From contig CAIQHF010000054.1 in NCBI GenBank assembly GCA_903871605.1, forward strand, positions 1 through 52,265: DNA of 52,265 bases, in the 5' to 3' direction. Both the position numbers and the translations under genes were made by a program. The notes under the pieces are model-generated. The model had not been told where the DNA came from and searched no databases. It was given only the letters and a program-made list of their open reading frames with translations. Source of the stretch: an uncultured Sphingomonadaceae bacterium. GTDB taxonomy: Bacteria > Pseudomonadota > Alphaproteobacteria > Sphingomonadales > Sphingomonadaceae. Each line of letters starts with the position of its first letter. Within the stretch, counting starts at the first letter, position 1. Below are positions 27,266 through 36,659 of this stretch, in pieces.

Positions 27266-27943
27266 TTACCGCGTCGCGTTGTACGCCAGCTGCTCCTGCG
27301 TCAGCTGGAAGCCGATCAGCAGATCGAAGCTCGCCTTGGCGAGCGCGGCGCGGACCGAGGGATCGGCCATCGGATCGATCGAGGCGTCCGCGTCGCTCGC
27401 GTTGCGCTTGCGGATCAGGCGGTTGCGGATATTGTCGGGCAGCGTCGCGTCGGCGCGGCTGACGGTGCCCGTCGCCTGGCCGTCGGCCGATGCGGTGAGC
27501 TTGCCGTCGTCGAAATGCACCGAGATGCGGCTGATCGACTTGGAGGCGACCGCGGTGCCGCCGTGCAGCACGACCGCGAAATAGGGCAGCACGACGTCGC
27601 GCGGCCCCTGCGCGCTGCTGCGTCGCGCATCGACGCGGAAGGTGACGTTGCTGGTCAGCGTCGGCGCGTTGGGATCGCTCTCGTCGCACGACGCCTTGAC
27701 GTCGGTGATCGTGGCGACGACGTCGATCGCGCGCGCGTCGCGGCTGGCGGGAGGGTCGAACAGCGTGACGTCGCCGGCATAGGCGGGGACGCCGACCGCG
27801 GGGCAGCTGGTCCGCTGGACCTCCTGGCCGATCGAGCCGCCGATCGCGGTGATCTCATTCTCCTTGGCGCAGCCTGCCAGCAGCCCGGCGAAAACAGGCG
27901 GGGCGAGCAGGAGGGCGAGCGGCAGGCGCTTCGTAATCGACAA
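27266..27943 (-). CDS. Predicted lipoprotein, unknown function
   Basis: The 225-residue product has a lipoprotein signal (KRLPLALLLAPPVFAGLLAGC). A region with a Cys pair follows (RTSCPAVG...KASCDESDP), with alternating beta-like strands (FRVDARRS, VVLPYFAVVLHGG, RISVHFDDG). It ends in a helical DPSVRAALAKASFDLLIGFQL. I prefer a TTG start at 27943 because the basic n-region SITKRL follows directly and AGGA lies upstream; ATG 27985 would add 14 residues. No named family recognised. Divergent from ispH. Confidence 0.75.
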   Translation of the reverse strand: MSITKRLPLALLLAPPVFAGLLAGCAKENEITAIGGSIGQEVQRTSCPAVGVPAYAGDVTLFDPPASRDARAIDVVATITDVKASCDESDPNAPTLTSNVTFRVDARRSSAQGPRDVVLPYFAVVLHGGTAVASKSISRISVHFDDGKLTASADGQATGTVSRADATLPDNIRNRLIRKRNASDADASIDPMADPSVRAALAKASFDLLIGFQLTQEQLAYNATR

Positions 27944-28033
27944 GGGGCGTGTCCTAGAAACGGGGCTGGATGCAGCCGCGATCATAGGAAGCGCCTTCCG
28001 CGCAGGCAAGCAATCGCGTAAGGGCTGCGCGAC

Positions 28034-29011
28034 ATGACCCAGGCTACCGTCGCTTTGCCGCCTGTCGTCGGCGCGCTTCCCCCGCTCGATCTGGTGATCG
28101 CGGCGCCGCGGGGCTTCTGCGCCGGCGTCGATCGTGCGATCCGCATCGTCGAGCTGGCGATCGAGAAATATGGCGCGCCGGTCTATGTCCGCCACGAGAT
28201 CGTGCATAATCGCTACGTCGTCGATGCGCTGAAGGCGCAGGGCGCGATCTTCGTCGAGGAGCTCGACGAGGTGCCCGACGATGCCCCGGTCGTCTTCTCC
28301 GCGCACGGCGTGCCCAAGGCGGTGCCGTTCAAGGCCTCGGAGCGCGGGCTCGAGTGGCTCGACGCGACCTGCCCGCTCGTCTCTAAGGTCCACCGCCAGG
28401 CCGAGCGGCTCGCCGAGCAGGGCCGCCACATCCTGTTCATCGGCCATGACGGCCATCCCGAGGTGATCGGCACGCTCGGCCAGCTGCCCGAGGGTGCGAT
28501 GACGCTGGTCGAGACGGTCGAGGACGTCGCCGCGCTGAGCCCCGCCGATCCCGACAATCTCGCCTTCCTCACGCAGACGACGCTGTCGGTCGACGACACC
28601 GCCGCGATCGTCGCGGCGCTGCGCGCGCGCTTTCCCGCAATCGGCGCGCCGCGCGGCGAGGATATCTGCTACGCCACCTCGAATCGCCAGGCCGCGGTCA
28701 AGATCATCGCGCATGAATGCGACGCGATGCTGGTGATCGGCGCGCCCAATTCGTCCAATTCGGTGCGGCTGGTCGAAGTCGCCGAGCGCGAGGGCACGCG
28801 CGCGATGCTCGTCCAGCGCGGCGACTGCATCGATTTCGGCTGGCTCGCGGGCGTCCGCACGCTGGGGATCACCGCCGGCGCGTCCGCCCCCGAGATCCTC
28901 GTCCGCGAGGTGGTCGACCGGCTGGCGACGCGCTTCACGATCAGCGAGCGCGAGACCGCCGCGACGATCGAGCGGATGACGTTCAAGCTGCCCCGCGGCC
29001 TCGCCGCCTGA
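28034..29011 (+). CDS. ispH: 4-hydroxy-3-methylbut-2-enyl diphosphate reductase
   Basis: Last step of the MEP isoprenoid pathway, an iron-sulfur enzyme. The 325-residue product has the three cluster cysteines in [23 protein letters not shown] and [10 protein letters not shown]. It also has [17 protein letters not shown] and [14 protein letters not shown] short N-terminal extension ([16 protein letters not shown]) precedes the core. It heads an ispH-thrB-rnhA run with gaps of 9 and -4 bases. Confidence 0.97.
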   Translation: MTQATVALPPVVGALPPLDLVIAAPRGFCAGVDRAIRIVELAIEKYGAPVYVRHEIVHNRYVVDALKAQGAIFVEELDEVPDDAPVVFSAHGVPKAVPFKASERGLEWLDATCPLVSKVHRQAERLAEQGRHILFIGHDGHPEVIGTLGQLPEGAMTLVETVEDVAALSPADPDNLAFLTQTTLSVDDTAAIVAALRARFPAIGAPRGEDICYATSNRQAAVKIIAHECDAMLVIGAPNSSNSVRLVEVAEREGTRAMLVQRGDCIDFGWLAGVRTLGITAGASAPEILVREVVDRLATRFTISERETAATIERMTFKLPRGLAA

Positions 29012-29020
29012 CCGCATAGC

Positions 29021-29977
29021 ATGGCGGTCTATACCCATGTTTCCGCCGAGGCGATGGCGGCGTTCCTGACGCGCTACGACTGTGGCGAGCTGGTCTCCGC
29101 CAAGGGAATCGCCGAGGGCGTCGAGAACAGCAATTATCTGGTCGACACGACGACCGGCCGCTTCATCCTGACGCTCTACGAGAAGCGCGTCGCGGCCGGC
29201 GACCTGCCCTTCTTCATCGCGCTGCTCGATCATCTCGCCGGCAAGGGCCTCCCCGTCCCCCCCGCGATCAAGGATCGCGCGGGCGTCGCGATCCAGGAGC
29301 TGGCCGGGCGCCCGGCGTGCCTGATCCAGTTCCTGCCCGGCATCTCGCTGTCGCACCCGACCCCGGCGCAGGCGGTCGCCGCGGGACAGGCGATGGCCGC
29401 GATGCACCGCGCGGTCGCGGACTTCCCGCAGACCCGGCCCAATTCGATGGGGGTCGACAGCTGGCAGCCGCTGTTCGCGCGCTGCGGGCGCAGCCTCGAT
29501 GCGATCGCACCCGGCCTCTACGATTCGCTCGGCTTCGCGATCGATCATGTCGTCGGGGCCTGGCGCCCCGACGATTTCGATCGGGTCGCGATCCACGCCG
29601 ATCTCTTCCCCGACAATGTGCTGATGCGCGGCGACACCGTCTCGGGGCTGATCGACTTCTATTTCGCCTGCACCGACATCCGCGTCTTCGATCTGGCGAT
29701 CATGCACAGCGCCTGGGCGTTCGACGCGACCGGCGCGCGCTACGACGCGACGATCGGCGATGCGCTGATGCGCGGCTATGAGGGTCTCGTCCCGCTGTCG
29801 TCGTTCGAACGCGACCGATTCGCCACGCTGGCGAGCGGCGCGTGCATCCGCTTCGCGCTGTCGCGCGCGTGGGATTGGCTCAACACGCCCGCCGACGCGC
29901 TGGTGACGCGCAAGGATCCGATCGCCTATGTCCGCCGCCTCGGCCACTATGACGCCACGCTGGGGCTGCGCGCATGA
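29021..29977 (+). CDS. thrB: Homoserine kinase (APH-fold ThrB)
   Basis: Phosphorylates homoserine for threonine synthesis. The 318-residue product is the aminoglycoside-phosphotransferase-like ThrB of alpha- and gammaproteobacteria. Features are [24 protein letters not shown], the catalytic loop [13 protein letters not shown] and metal-site GLIDFYFA. Its last bases overlap the rnhA start (ATGA). Confidence 0.95.
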   Translation: MAVYTHVSAEAMAAFLTRYDCGELVSAKGIAEGVENSNYLVDTTTGRFILTLYEKRVAAGDLPFFIALLDHLAGKGLPVPPAIKDRAGVAIQELAGRPACLIQFLPGISLSHPTPAQAVAAGQAMAAMHRAVADFPQTRPNSMGVDSWQPLFARCGRSLDAIAPGLYDSLGFAIDHVVGAWRPDDFDRVAIHADLFPDNVLMRGDTVSGLIDFYFACTDIRVFDLAIMHSAWAFDATGARYDATIGDALMRGYEGLVPLSSFERDRFATLASGACIRFALSRAWDWLNTPADALVTRKDPIAYVRRLGHYDATLGLRA

Positions 29978-30429
29978 CCGACGAGATGCCGCTGGTCGCG
30001 ATCTTCACCGATGGCGCGTGCAAGGGCAATCCCGGTCCCGGCGGCTGGGGCGCGCTGCTGCGCATGGGCGCGACCGAGAAGGAGCTGTCGGGCGGCGAGA
30101 CGCCGACGACCAACAACCGCATGGAGCTGATGGCGGCGATCCGCGCGCTGCAGGCGCTCAAACGCCCCTGCCGCGTGACGCTGACCACCGACAGCCGCTA
30201 TGTGATGGATGGGCTCACCAAGTGGATCAAGGGCTGGCAGAAGAACGGCTGGAAGACCGCCGACAGGAAGCCGGTCAAGAATGCCGATCTGTGGCAGGAA
30301 TTGCTCGACGCCGCGGCGCCGCACCGGATCGACTGGAAATGGGTCAAGGGCCATGCCGGCCACGACGAGAATGAGCGCGTCGACCAGCTGGCATGCGCCG
30401 AGGCAATGAAGTTCCGCGCCAGAGCCTGA
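29974..30429 (+). CDS. rnhA: Ribonuclease HI
   Basis: Degrades RNA in RNA:DNA hybrids. The 151-residue product has the four catalytic acids: Asp in [17 protein letters not shown], Glu in [10 protein letters not shown], Asp in LTTDSRYV and Asp in NERVDQLA. The basic protrusion ([16 protein letters not shown]) is also present. It overlaps thrB by 4 bases, so it is probably coupled. Confidence 0.97.
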   Translation: MTDEMPLVAIFTDGACKGNPGPGGWGALLRMGATEKELSGGETPTTNNRMELMAAIRALQALKRPCRVTLTTDSRYVMDGLTKWIKGWQKNGWKTADRKPVKNADLWQELLDAAAPHRIDWKWVKGHAGHDENERVDQLACAEAMKFRARA

Positions 30430-30535
30430 CCGCTCGAAACCCCGGCCGCCCCAAAGCGCGACCGCGCGACGGCGTCCCTCACGTCTCGGCGTGCGTCTCG
30501 CCGCGCGCGGCTTTGTGTGGGGGGAGAGATGTGCC

Positions 30536-30609
30536 TGGATGCCCCGCGAGGATTCGAACCTCGATAAACGGAATCAGAATCCGTTGTCTTACCTTTAGAC
30601 GACGGGGCA
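30536..30609 (-). tRNA. tRNA-Gln (anticodon CTG)
   Basis: On the minus strand: acceptor TGCCCCG/CGGGGCA, D-arm GTCTAAAGGTAAGAC, anticodon arm ACGGA-TTCTGAT-TCCGT with anticodon CTG, T-arm CGAGG-TTCGAAT-CCTCG. The base after the acceptor is T, followed by an encoded CCA (30536-30538). A T discriminator differs from the G73 preferred by direct glutaminyl-tRNA synthetase. Confidence 0.95.
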
Positions 30610-30751
30610 TCGAAGGCAGACGGGCGCTCTAGTTTTCCCCATCCGGCCTGTCAACGCCGCAGTCTTGCCGCGCGGCCTTCGCGCCTATACCTTGGCGTCA
30701 AGCATCGGCGGGATCATCCGCCGCGACATGGTTTCAGAGGATGTGCGGCCG

Positions 30752-31822
30752 ATGGCGCATGATGCGGCCAGCGTGAGGCCGCGAACCGGGCGTCCGCCCG
30801 GCGCGCAAGGCTCCAAACCCCCGCCCCGGCGGGATGGCGAACGGCGCACCTATGCCGCGCTCGATCTCGGCACCAACAATTGCCGGCTGCTGATCGCGCG
30901 GCCGCAGGACGACGGCTTCGTCATCATCGACGCCTTTTCGCGCATCGTCCGGCTCGGCGAGGGGCTGGCGGCGAGCAACCGGCTGTCGGATGCCGCGATC
31001 GAACGCGCGATCGCGGCGCTGACCATCTGCGCCGACAAGCTCAGGCGCCGCCACGTCACGCTGGTCCGCTCGGTCGCGACCGAGGCGTGCCGCCGCGCCG
31101 AGAACGGCGCCGACTTCGTCCGCCGCGTCCACGCCGAGACGGGCATCCGGCTCGACGTGATCGGCGCGGGCGAAGAGGCGAGACTGGCCGTTCTGGGGTG
31201 CCAGGCGCTGCTGCCGCAGGGCGAAGGGCCCGGCCTGATCTTCGACATCGGCGGGGGATCGACCGAGCTGGTGCTGGTCGAGACGCTTCAGGGCCCCGGC
31301 GCGGATGGCAGCGTGCGTATCCTCGATTGGTTCTCGGCGCCGTGGGGCGTGGTATCGCTCACCGAGGCCGAGGGCGCCGGGCTCGGCTCGAACGACCGCG
31401 ACGCGGCGGCGGCGGGCTATGCGCGGATGAAGGCGCGCGCCGCGAGTGCCTTTGCCGACTTCGCCACGACGCTGCCCAGGCCGACCAGTCCGCCGCGGCT
31501 GCTCGGCACCTCGGGGACGGTGACGACGCTCGCCAGCCTGCATCTCGGGCTCGCCTCCTATGATCGCCGCGCGGTCGACGGGCTCGTCGTGCCGGCGCAC
31601 GACATGCGCGCGATCAGCGCGCGGCTCGCCGGCATGACGATCTCGGAACGCGCGCAGGTGCCGTGCATCGGCCAGGAGCGCGCCGATCTGGTGGTCGCGG
31701 GCTGCGCGATATTGGAGGCGATCATGGACATCTGGCCCGCCGACCGGCTCGGCGTCGCCGACCGCGGCATCCGCGAGGGCATATTGCGCTCGCTCATCGC
31801 ACGCGACGGAGCAGGATCATGA
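30752..31822 (+). CDS. Ppx/GppA-family exopolyphosphatase / pppGpp phosphohydrolase
   Basis: Hydrolyses polyphosphate or pppGpp. The 356-residue product has the actin-like phosphate loops YAALDLGTNNCRLLIA and GLIFDIGGGSTELVLV, RSVATEACRRA, and LLGTSGTVTTLA. It is shorter than two-domain Ppx enzymes and lacks an HD domain. The start is uncertain: ATG 30752 has AGAGG upstream; ATG 30728 is an alternative. The stop overlaps the rlmE start (ATGA), an arrangement common in alphaproteobacteria. Confidence 0.92.
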   Translation: MAHDAASVRPRTGRPPGAQGSKPPPRRDGERRTYAALDLGTNNCRLLIARPQDDGFVIIDAFSRIVRLGEGLAASNRLSDAAIERAIAALTICADKLRRRHVTLVRSVATEACRRAENGADFVRRVHAETGIRLDVIGAGEEARLAVLGCQALLPQGEGPGLIFDIGGGSTELVLVETLQGPGADGSVRILDWFSAPWGVVSLTEAEGAGLGSNDRDAAAAGYARMKARAASAFADFATTLPRPTSPPRLLGTSGTVTTLASLHLGLASYDRRAVDGLVVPAHDMRAISARLAGMTISERAQVPCIGQERADLVVAGCAILEAIMDIWPADRLGVADRGIREGILRSLIARDGAGS

Positions 31823-32520
31823 GCACGACCACCGGCCGCAGCACCGGCCCCGGCGGCCGCCAGCGGGTCAAGACCGCCAAGGGCCGCACCACCGCGTCGG
31901 TGCGCTGGCTCGAGCGACAGCTCAACGACCCCTATGTGCGGCTCGCCAAGGCCGAAGGCTATCGCAGCCGCGCCGCCTACAAGCTGATCGAGCTCGACAC
32001 GCGGTTCAAGTTCCTCAAGGGCGCCAGGCGCGTGATCGATCTCGGCATCGCGCCGGGCGGCTGGTCGCAGGTGGTGCGCAAGGTCTGCCCCAAGGCGCTG
32101 GTCGTCGGGATCGACCTGCTGCCGGTCGACCCGATCGACGGCGTCACCATCTTCGAGATGGATTTCATGTCCGACGCCGCGCCCGGCCTGCTCGCCGAGA
32201 CGCTCGGCGGTCCCGCCGATCTCGTGCTGTCCGACATGGCGGCGAACACCGTCGGCCACCAGCAGACCGACCATCTGCGCACGATGGGTCTGGTCGAGGC
32301 GGGCGCGTTGTTCGCAAGCGAGGTGCTGCGTCCGGGCGGCTGCTTCGTCGCCAAGGTGCTCGCGGGCGGCGCGGATTCGGCGCTGGTCGCGGCGCTGAAG
32401 CGCGACTTCACCACGATCAAGCACGCCAAGCCGCCCGCCAGCCGCAAGGAGTCGAGCGAATGGTATGTGGTCGCGCAGGGGTTCAAGGGGCGGCCCGAGG
32501 CGCCTCCTTCGTCATCCTGA
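31819..32520 (+). CDS. rlmE: 23S rRNA (uridine-2'-O)-methyltransferase RlmE (FtsJ)
   Basis: Methylates U2552 of 23S rRNA during late 50S assembly. The 233-residue product has the K-D-K-E catalytic set: Lys55 in RSRAAYKLIELD, Asp in VLSDMAANTVG, Lys in CFVAKVLAGG, Glu in SSEWYVVA. SAM motif VIDLGIAPGGWSQV. The last residues (APPSSS) and the TGA stop come from a family C repeat that starts at 32509, so the natural C-terminus has probably been replaced. Confidence 0.96.
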   Translation: MSTTTGRSTGPGGRQRVKTAKGRTTASVRWLERQLNDPYVRLAKAEGYRSRAAYKLIELDTRFKFLKGARRVIDLGIAPGGWSQVVRKVCPKALVVGIDLLPVDPIDGVTIFEMDFMSDAAPGLLAETLGGPADLVLSDMAANTVGHQQTDHLRTMGLVEAGALFASEVLRPGGCFVAKVLAGGADSALVAALKRDFTTIKHAKPPASRKESSEWYVVAQGFKGRPEAPPSSS

Positions 32521-32600
32521 ACTTGGTTCAGGATCCAGAGACGCGGCGTATCTTCGTCGGGCGCTACGCGTCTGGATCCTGACCTTCGTCAGGATGACGG
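32509..32600. repeat. Family C inverted repeat at the rlmE 3' end
   Basis: CGTCATCCTGAAC...CAGGATCCAGA on the left pairs with TCTGGATCCTGA...GTCAGGATGACG on the right. It begins inside rlmE and supplies its stop codon. A second copy lies at 34775-34864. Confidence 0.85.
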
Positions 32601-32678
32601 CGGCGGGGGGTAGAGGCCGGGTTATTGCAGCCCCGTTACCACCCCCCATATTCCCGCCAACACAAGAGCGGGACACAT

Positions 32679-33233
32679 ATGAGCGAAGACAAGATTGGCT
32701 GGCACGGCACCACGATCCTTTCGGTGCGGCGTGGCGGCAAGGTTATCATAGCGGGCGACGGGCAGGTCAGCATGGGCAACACCGTGATGAAGCCCAATGC
32801 CAAGAAGGTGCGCCGGATCGGCGACGGCCAAGTCATCGCGGGGTTCGCGGGCGCCACCGCCGACGCGTTCACCTTGTTCGAGCGGCTCGAGGCCAAGCTC
32901 GAGCGGCACCAGGGCCAGCTGATGCGCGCCGCGGTCGAGCTCGCCAAGGACTGGCGCACCGACAAATATCTGCGCAACTTGGAAGCGCTGATGATCGTCG
33001 CCGACAAGGAGGTGACGCTGATCCTCACCGGCAATGGCGACGTGCTCGAGCCCGAGGCGGGGATCGCCGCGATCGGATCGGGCGGCAATTACGCGCTCGC
33101 CGCAGCCCGCGCGCTGGTCGACTACGAGCCCGATGCCGAAACGGTGGCGCGGAAAGCGATGGCGATCGCCGCCGAGGTCTGCGTGTTCACCAACGACCGG
33201 CTGACGATCGAGACGCTGGACAGCGCTTCCTGA
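32679..33233 (+). CDS. hslV: ATP-dependent protease peptidase subunit HslV (ClpQ)
   Basis: Proteasome-like N-terminal threonine peptidase working with HslU. The 184-residue product has the prosegment [10 protein letters not shown] and the nucleophile Thr11 (GTTILSVRR). It then shows [33 protein letters not shown] and [14 protein letters not shown]. It is followed by hslU with a 126-base gap, unusually long for this pair, filled by a family D repeat. Confidence 0.97.
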   Translation: MSEDKIGWHGTTILSVRRGGKVIIAGDGQVSMGNTVMKPNAKKVRRIGDGQVIAGFAGATADAFTLFERLEAKLERHQGQLMRAAVELAKDWRTDKYLRNLEALMIVADKEVTLILTGNGDVLEPEAGIAAIGSGGNYALAAARALVDYEPDAETVARKAMAIAAEVCVFTNDRLTIETLDSAS

Positions 33234-33241
33234 ATTTGAAA

Positions 33242-33345
33242 GCCCCTCCCTGAACGGGAGGGGTTTGGGGTGGGTTCGCCGCCGTACGGCGTAACGCCTG
33301 CCCCATACGAACCCACCCCCGCCCCCTCCCTTTCAGGGGGGGGAG
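33242..33345. repeat. Family D inverted repeat between hslV and hslU
   Basis: CCCCTCCCTGAACGGGAGGGG forms a hairpin. GGGGTGGGTTCG pairs with CGAACCCACCCC. A final CCCCCTCCCTTTCAGGGGGGGG closes the element. It ends just before the hslU ribosome-binding site (GAGAAGGA), so it could alter hslU expression relative to hslV. Confidence 0.8.
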
Positions 33346-33359
33346 AAGGACCGACAACG

Positions 33360-34664
33360 ATGCTCAACTCCCTCACCCCCAAAGCCATCGTCGCGGCGCT
33401 CGACGAGCACATCATCGGCCAGCGCGACGCCAAGCGCGCGGTCGCGGTGGCGCTGCGCAACCGCTGGCGCCGCCAGCAGCTGAACGCCGACCTGCGCGAC
33501 GAGGTCTCCCCCAAGAACATCCTGATGATCGGGCCCACCGGTTGCGGCAAGACCGAGATCAGCCGGCGTCTCGCCAAGCTTGCCGATGCGCCGTTCGTGA
33601 AGGTCGAAGCCACCAAGTTCACCGAGGTCGGCTATGTCGGCCGCGACGTCGAGCAGATCGCGCGCGATCTCGTCGAGGAGGCGATCCGCCTCGAGCGCGA
33701 ACGCCGCCGCGTCGCGGTCAAGGACAAGGCCGAGGAGGCCGCGCTCGGCCGCCTGCTCGATGCGCTGGTCGGCAAGGATGCGTCCGAGGCGACGCGCAGC
33801 TCGTTCACGCAGCGCTTCCGCGACGGCCATCTCGACGACAAGGAGATCGAGATCGAGGTCGAGGACGCCCCGCAAGCCCCGTTCGAGGTGCCCGGCATGG
33901 CCGGCCAGGTCGGCATGATCAACCTGTCCGACATGATGGGCAAGGCGTTCGGCGGCGCCAAGCCGCTCAAGCGCCGCAAGCTCGAGGTGCGCGACGCCTG
34001 GACCAAGCTGGTCGAGGAGGAGAGCGACAAGCGCCTCGACAGCGACGACCTCAACCGCGCCGCGCTCTCCGACGCCGAGCAGAACGGCATCGTCTTCCTC
34101 GACGAGATCGACAAGATCGCGGTGAGCGACGTGCGCGGCGGCTCGGTCTCGCGAGAAGGCGTGCAGCGCGACCTGCTGCCGCTGATCGAGGGCACCACGG
34201 TCGCGACCAAATACGGCCCGATGAAGACCGATCACGTGCTCTTCATCGCGAGCGGAGCGTTCCATGTCGCCAAACCCAGCGACCTGCTCCCCGAGCTGCA
34301 GGGCCGGCTGCCGATCCGCGTCGAGCTGAAGGCGCTGACCGAGGCCGATTTCGTCTCGATCCTCACCGACACGCGCGCCAGCCTGACTCAGCAATATAGC
34401 GCGCTGATCGGCACCGAGGGCGTGACCGTCGCCTTCACCGACGAAGGCATCGCCGCGATCGCCAAGATCGCCGCGCAGGTCAACGACAGCGTCGAGAATA
34501 TCGGCGCGCGGCGGCTGCAGACGGTGATGGAGAAGCTGCTCGAGGAGGTCAGCTTCGAGGCCGAGGATCGCGGCGGGTCGACGGTGACGGTCGATGCGGC
34601 CTATGTCGAGGCGCAGCTGGCGGGGGTGGCGAAGAACACCGATCTGAGCCGGTATATCCTCTAA
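33360..34664 (+). CDS. hslU: ATP-dependent protease ATPase subunit HslU (ClpY)
   Basis: AAA+ unfoldase partner of HslV. The 434-residue product has the N-terminal [17 protein letters not shown], Walker [10 protein letters not shown] and Walker [11 protein letters not shown]. The pore motif GYVGRD, an inserted I-domain at about 110-240, and the C-terminal LSRYIL that docks into HslV are also present. I start it at ATG 33360; the frame is open upstream only through the repeat. Confidence 0.97.
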   Translation: MLNSLTPKAIVAALDEHIIGQRDAKRAVAVALRNRWRRQQLNADLRDEVSPKNILMIGPTGCGKTEISRRLAKLADAPFVKVEATKFTEVGYVGRDVEQIARDLVEEAIRLERERRRVAVKDKAEEAALGRLLDALVGKDASEATRSSFTQRFRDGHLDDKEIEIEVEDAPQAPFEVPGMAGQVGMINLSDMMGKAFGGAKPLKRRKLEVRDAWTKLVEEESDKRLDSDDLNRAALSDAEQNGIVFLDEIDKIAVSDVRGGSVSREGVQRDLLPLIEGTTVATKYGPMKTDHVLFIASGAFHVAKPSDLLPELQGRLPIRVELKALTEADFVSILTDTRASLTQQYSALIGTEGVTVAFTDEGIAAIAKIAAQVNDSVENIGARRLQTVMEKLLEEVSFEAEDRGGSTVTVDAAYVEAQLAGVAKNTDLSRYIL

Positions 34665-34674
34665 AACGGATCTC

Positions 34675-34751
34675 GTGCTCCTGCGGAGGCAGGAGCCCAG
34701 GTGAAGGGCCATGACGCCCGAAGCCCTGGGCTCCTGCTTTCGCAGGAGAAC
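34675..34751. repeat. Family A hairpin repeat
   Basis: GCTCCTGC-GGAG-GCAGGAGC and CTCCTGC-TTTC-GCAGGAG hairpins, with GCCCAGG/CCTGGGC inner arms. It lies 10 bases after hslU. Confidence 0.8.
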
Positions 34752-34774
34752 GGAGCGCCCGAACATCGAAAATT

Positions 34775-34864
34775 CGTCATCCCGACGACGGTCACGATCC
34801 GGACGCGCCGCGCTCGATAAACGGGCGCCGCGCGTCTGGATCGTGAACCGGGTTCGGGATGACG
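34775..34864. repeat. Family C inverted repeat
   Basis: CGTCATCCCGA and CGGGATGACG outer arms with CACGATCC/GGATCGTG and GACGCG/CGCGTC inner arms. It lies between hslU and the EamA transporter gene, close behind a family A element. Confidence 0.8.
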
Positions 34865-34939
34865 CGGTTGCGCCATCGGTTAGTGCCGAGCATCCTTCCA
34901 CACTCGACATCGCCCACCGCCCCCGCCAAAGCCGCGGCC

Positions 34940-35827
34940 ATGCTCGCCGCGCTCGCCCCGATCCTGTTCGTGTTGATCTGGTCGACCGGCTTCGTCGTCG
35001 CGCGCGCGACCGTGCCGCATGCCGCGCCCGAACTGATCCTGGTCGCGCGGATGCTGCTCACCGCACTGCTGCTCGGCATCCTCGCGGCGATCGCGCGCGA
35101 GACGCTGCCGAGGCCGCGCCAGCTCGCGCGGCACCTGCTCGCCGGCGCGCTGCTCAACGGCATCTATCTGTGCACGAGCTGGTGGGCCGTGCAGCGCGGC
35201 ATGCCCGCGGGCATCATGTCGCTGCTCGGCGCGCTGCAGCCGCTGGTGGTCGCGGTCGCGTCGTTCGGTCTGCTCGGCGAGCGGCTCGCGCGGCACGCCT
35301 GGGCCGGGCTCGGCATCGGGCTGGCGGGCGTCGCGCTGGTGCTGGCGCCGCTGCTGATGCGAGGCGGCCACGCCGGGGTGCCGCCGTTCGTCGCGGCCTG
35401 CGCGACGGCGGCGATCCTGGCGATGGCGGCGGGCACGATGGTACAGCGCGGCGCGATCGGCGGGGACCCGATCCGCGTCTCGGGCGCGGTGCAGAATGTC
35501 GGCGGCGGGCTGGTCGCGATCGTGGCGACGGTAGCGCTGGGCGACTATCATTGGGACGGTTCGGCGACGCTCTGGCTGGGGCTCGGCTGGTCGGTGGTCG
35601 GGTTGTCGGCCGCGGCGCTGTCGCTGCTCGTGTGGATGACCCGCCACCAGGGCGCGACGCGGGTGAGCGCGCTGCTGCTGCTCGTCCCGCCGCTGGCGGC
35701 GATCGAGGCGTGGCTGCTGTTCGGCGAGAGGCTGGTGCCGATCCAGCTCGCCGGCTTCGCGCTGGCGCTGGGCGGCGTGGTGCTCGCGCGGATGAAGACC
35801 AACGCGCCGATTGTCGAGCCGGCATAG
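34940..35827 (+). CDS. EamA/DMT-family transporter
   Basis: The 295-residue inner-membrane protein has about ten helices in two EamA repeats: first ALAPILFVLIWSTGFVVARATVP, second starting near PPFVAACATAAILAMAAGTM. It is probably an exporter of metabolites or amino acids; substrate unknown. I start it at ATG 34940 (MLAALAPILF), which gives a helix at the N-terminus as usual; the frame is open to 34859 within the repeat. Its stop lies inside a short hairpin. Confidence 0.88.
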   Translation: MLAALAPILFVLIWSTGFVVARATVPHAAPELILVARMLLTALLLGILAAIARETLPRPRQLARHLLAGALLNGIYLCTSWWAVQRGMPAGIMSLLGALQPLVVAVASFGLLGERLARHAWAGLGIGLAGVALVLAPLLMRGGHAGVPPFVAACATAAILAMAAGTMVQRGAIGGDPIRVSGAVQNVGGGLVAIVATVALGDYHWDGSATLWLGLGWSVVGLSAAALSLLVWMTRHQGATRVSALLLLVPPLAAIEAWLLFGERLVPIQLAGFALALGGVVLARMKTNAPIVEPA

Positions 35828-35847
35828 CCGGATCAAGTCCGGCATGA
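35819..35847. repeat. Short hairpin repeat over the EamA stop codon
   Basis: GCCGGAT-CAAG-TCCGGC then ATGACGG, resembling half of a family C element. The TAG stop of the EamA gene falls in its left flank. Confidence 0.5.
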
Positions 35848-35911
35848 CGGCAAAAATCTATCCCGTCCGCGCGGATGGACAAACCCCCGCGCCTCCCGCA
35901 AAGCCGGCGCC

Positions 35912-36538
35912 ATGCACGACATCGTAGGACACATCGCCGGCTGGATCGTCTCGGTCATCTCGGATCTGGGTTATGGCGGCGTCGCGCTGCTGATGGGGAT
36001 TGAGAGCGCGTGCATCCCCCTCCCCTCCGAAGTGATCATGCCGTTCGCGGGCTATCTCGTCTCGACCGGGCAGCTGAGCCTGATCGGCGTCGCCACCGCG
36101 GGCGCGATCGGCTGCAATCTGGGGTCGATCCCGGCCTATTATGCGGGGCAATATGGCGGCCGCGCGTTCATCCTGCGCTGGGGCCGGCTGGTGCTGATCG
36201 GCGCGGACGAGCTCGACCGGGCCGAAGCCTTCTTCCAGCGCTTCGGAAGCCTTGCGGTGCTGATCGGGCGGCTGCTGCCGCTGATCCGCTCGTTCATCGC
36301 CTTCCCCGCCGGGATGGCGCGGATGAACCAGTGGAAATTCCACCTCTACACCTTCATCGGCTCGTGGCCGTGGTGCTTCGTGCTCGCGCTGATCGGCAAG
36401 CATCTGGGCGCCGCCTGGGATCATGACCCGCAGCTGCAGGCGGTGATGCACAAGCTCGACGCGGCGGTGGTGATCGCGGGTGTCGCGGCGGTGGCGGTGT
36501 TTATCTGGCACCGCGTTCGGGCGATGCGGCGGGAGTAA
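35912..36538 (+). CDS. DedA-family membrane protein
   Basis: The 208-residue SNARE-associated/DedA protein has the motif ESACIPLPSEVIMPFAG and FGSLAVLIGRLLPLIRSFIAFPAGMARM (Arg and Pro residues that family studies link to flippase activity). It has four to five membrane segments. DedA proteins act in undecaprenyl-phosphate or phospholipid flipping and membrane homeostasis. ATG 35912 gives a standard N-terminus. Confidence 0.93.
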   Translation: MHDIVGHIAGWIVSVISDLGYGGVALLMGIESACIPLPSEVIMPFAGYLVSTGQLSLIGVATAGAIGCNLGSIPAYYAGQYGGRAFILRWGRLVLIGADELDRAEAFFQRFGSLAVLIGRLLPLIRSFIAFPAGMARMNQWKFHLYTFIGSWPWCFVLALIGKHLGAAWDHDPQLQAVMHKLDAAVVIAGVAAVAVFIWHRVRAMRRE

Positions 36539-36554
36539 CAGCGGGAAAGAGAGC

Positions 36555-36653
36555 GTTCCCCGGCGTAGGCCGGGGCCCAGGCCCCACGCAACTCGTTGAG
36601 CGTAGCGCGTATACGAGACGTCGGGCCTGGACCCCGGCTTTCGCCGGGGAACA
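36555..36653. repeat. Family A2 hairpin repeat between convergent genes
   Basis: GTTCCCCGGC-GTAG-GCCGGGG and CCCCGGC-TTTC-GCCGGGGAAC arms, with CCCAGGCC/GGCCTGG inner pairing. Same layout as family A but with a CCCCGGC arm. It lies between the dedA-like gene (+) and the helicase gene (-). Confidence 0.8.
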
Positions 36654-36659
36654 GTTCGA

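Noticed and set aside
27266-29947. A minus-strand ORF of 893 codons covering ispH and thrB
   Set aside because: Only the last part (the lipoprotein gene from about 27943) looks like protein. The rest is antisense to two clear enzymes.
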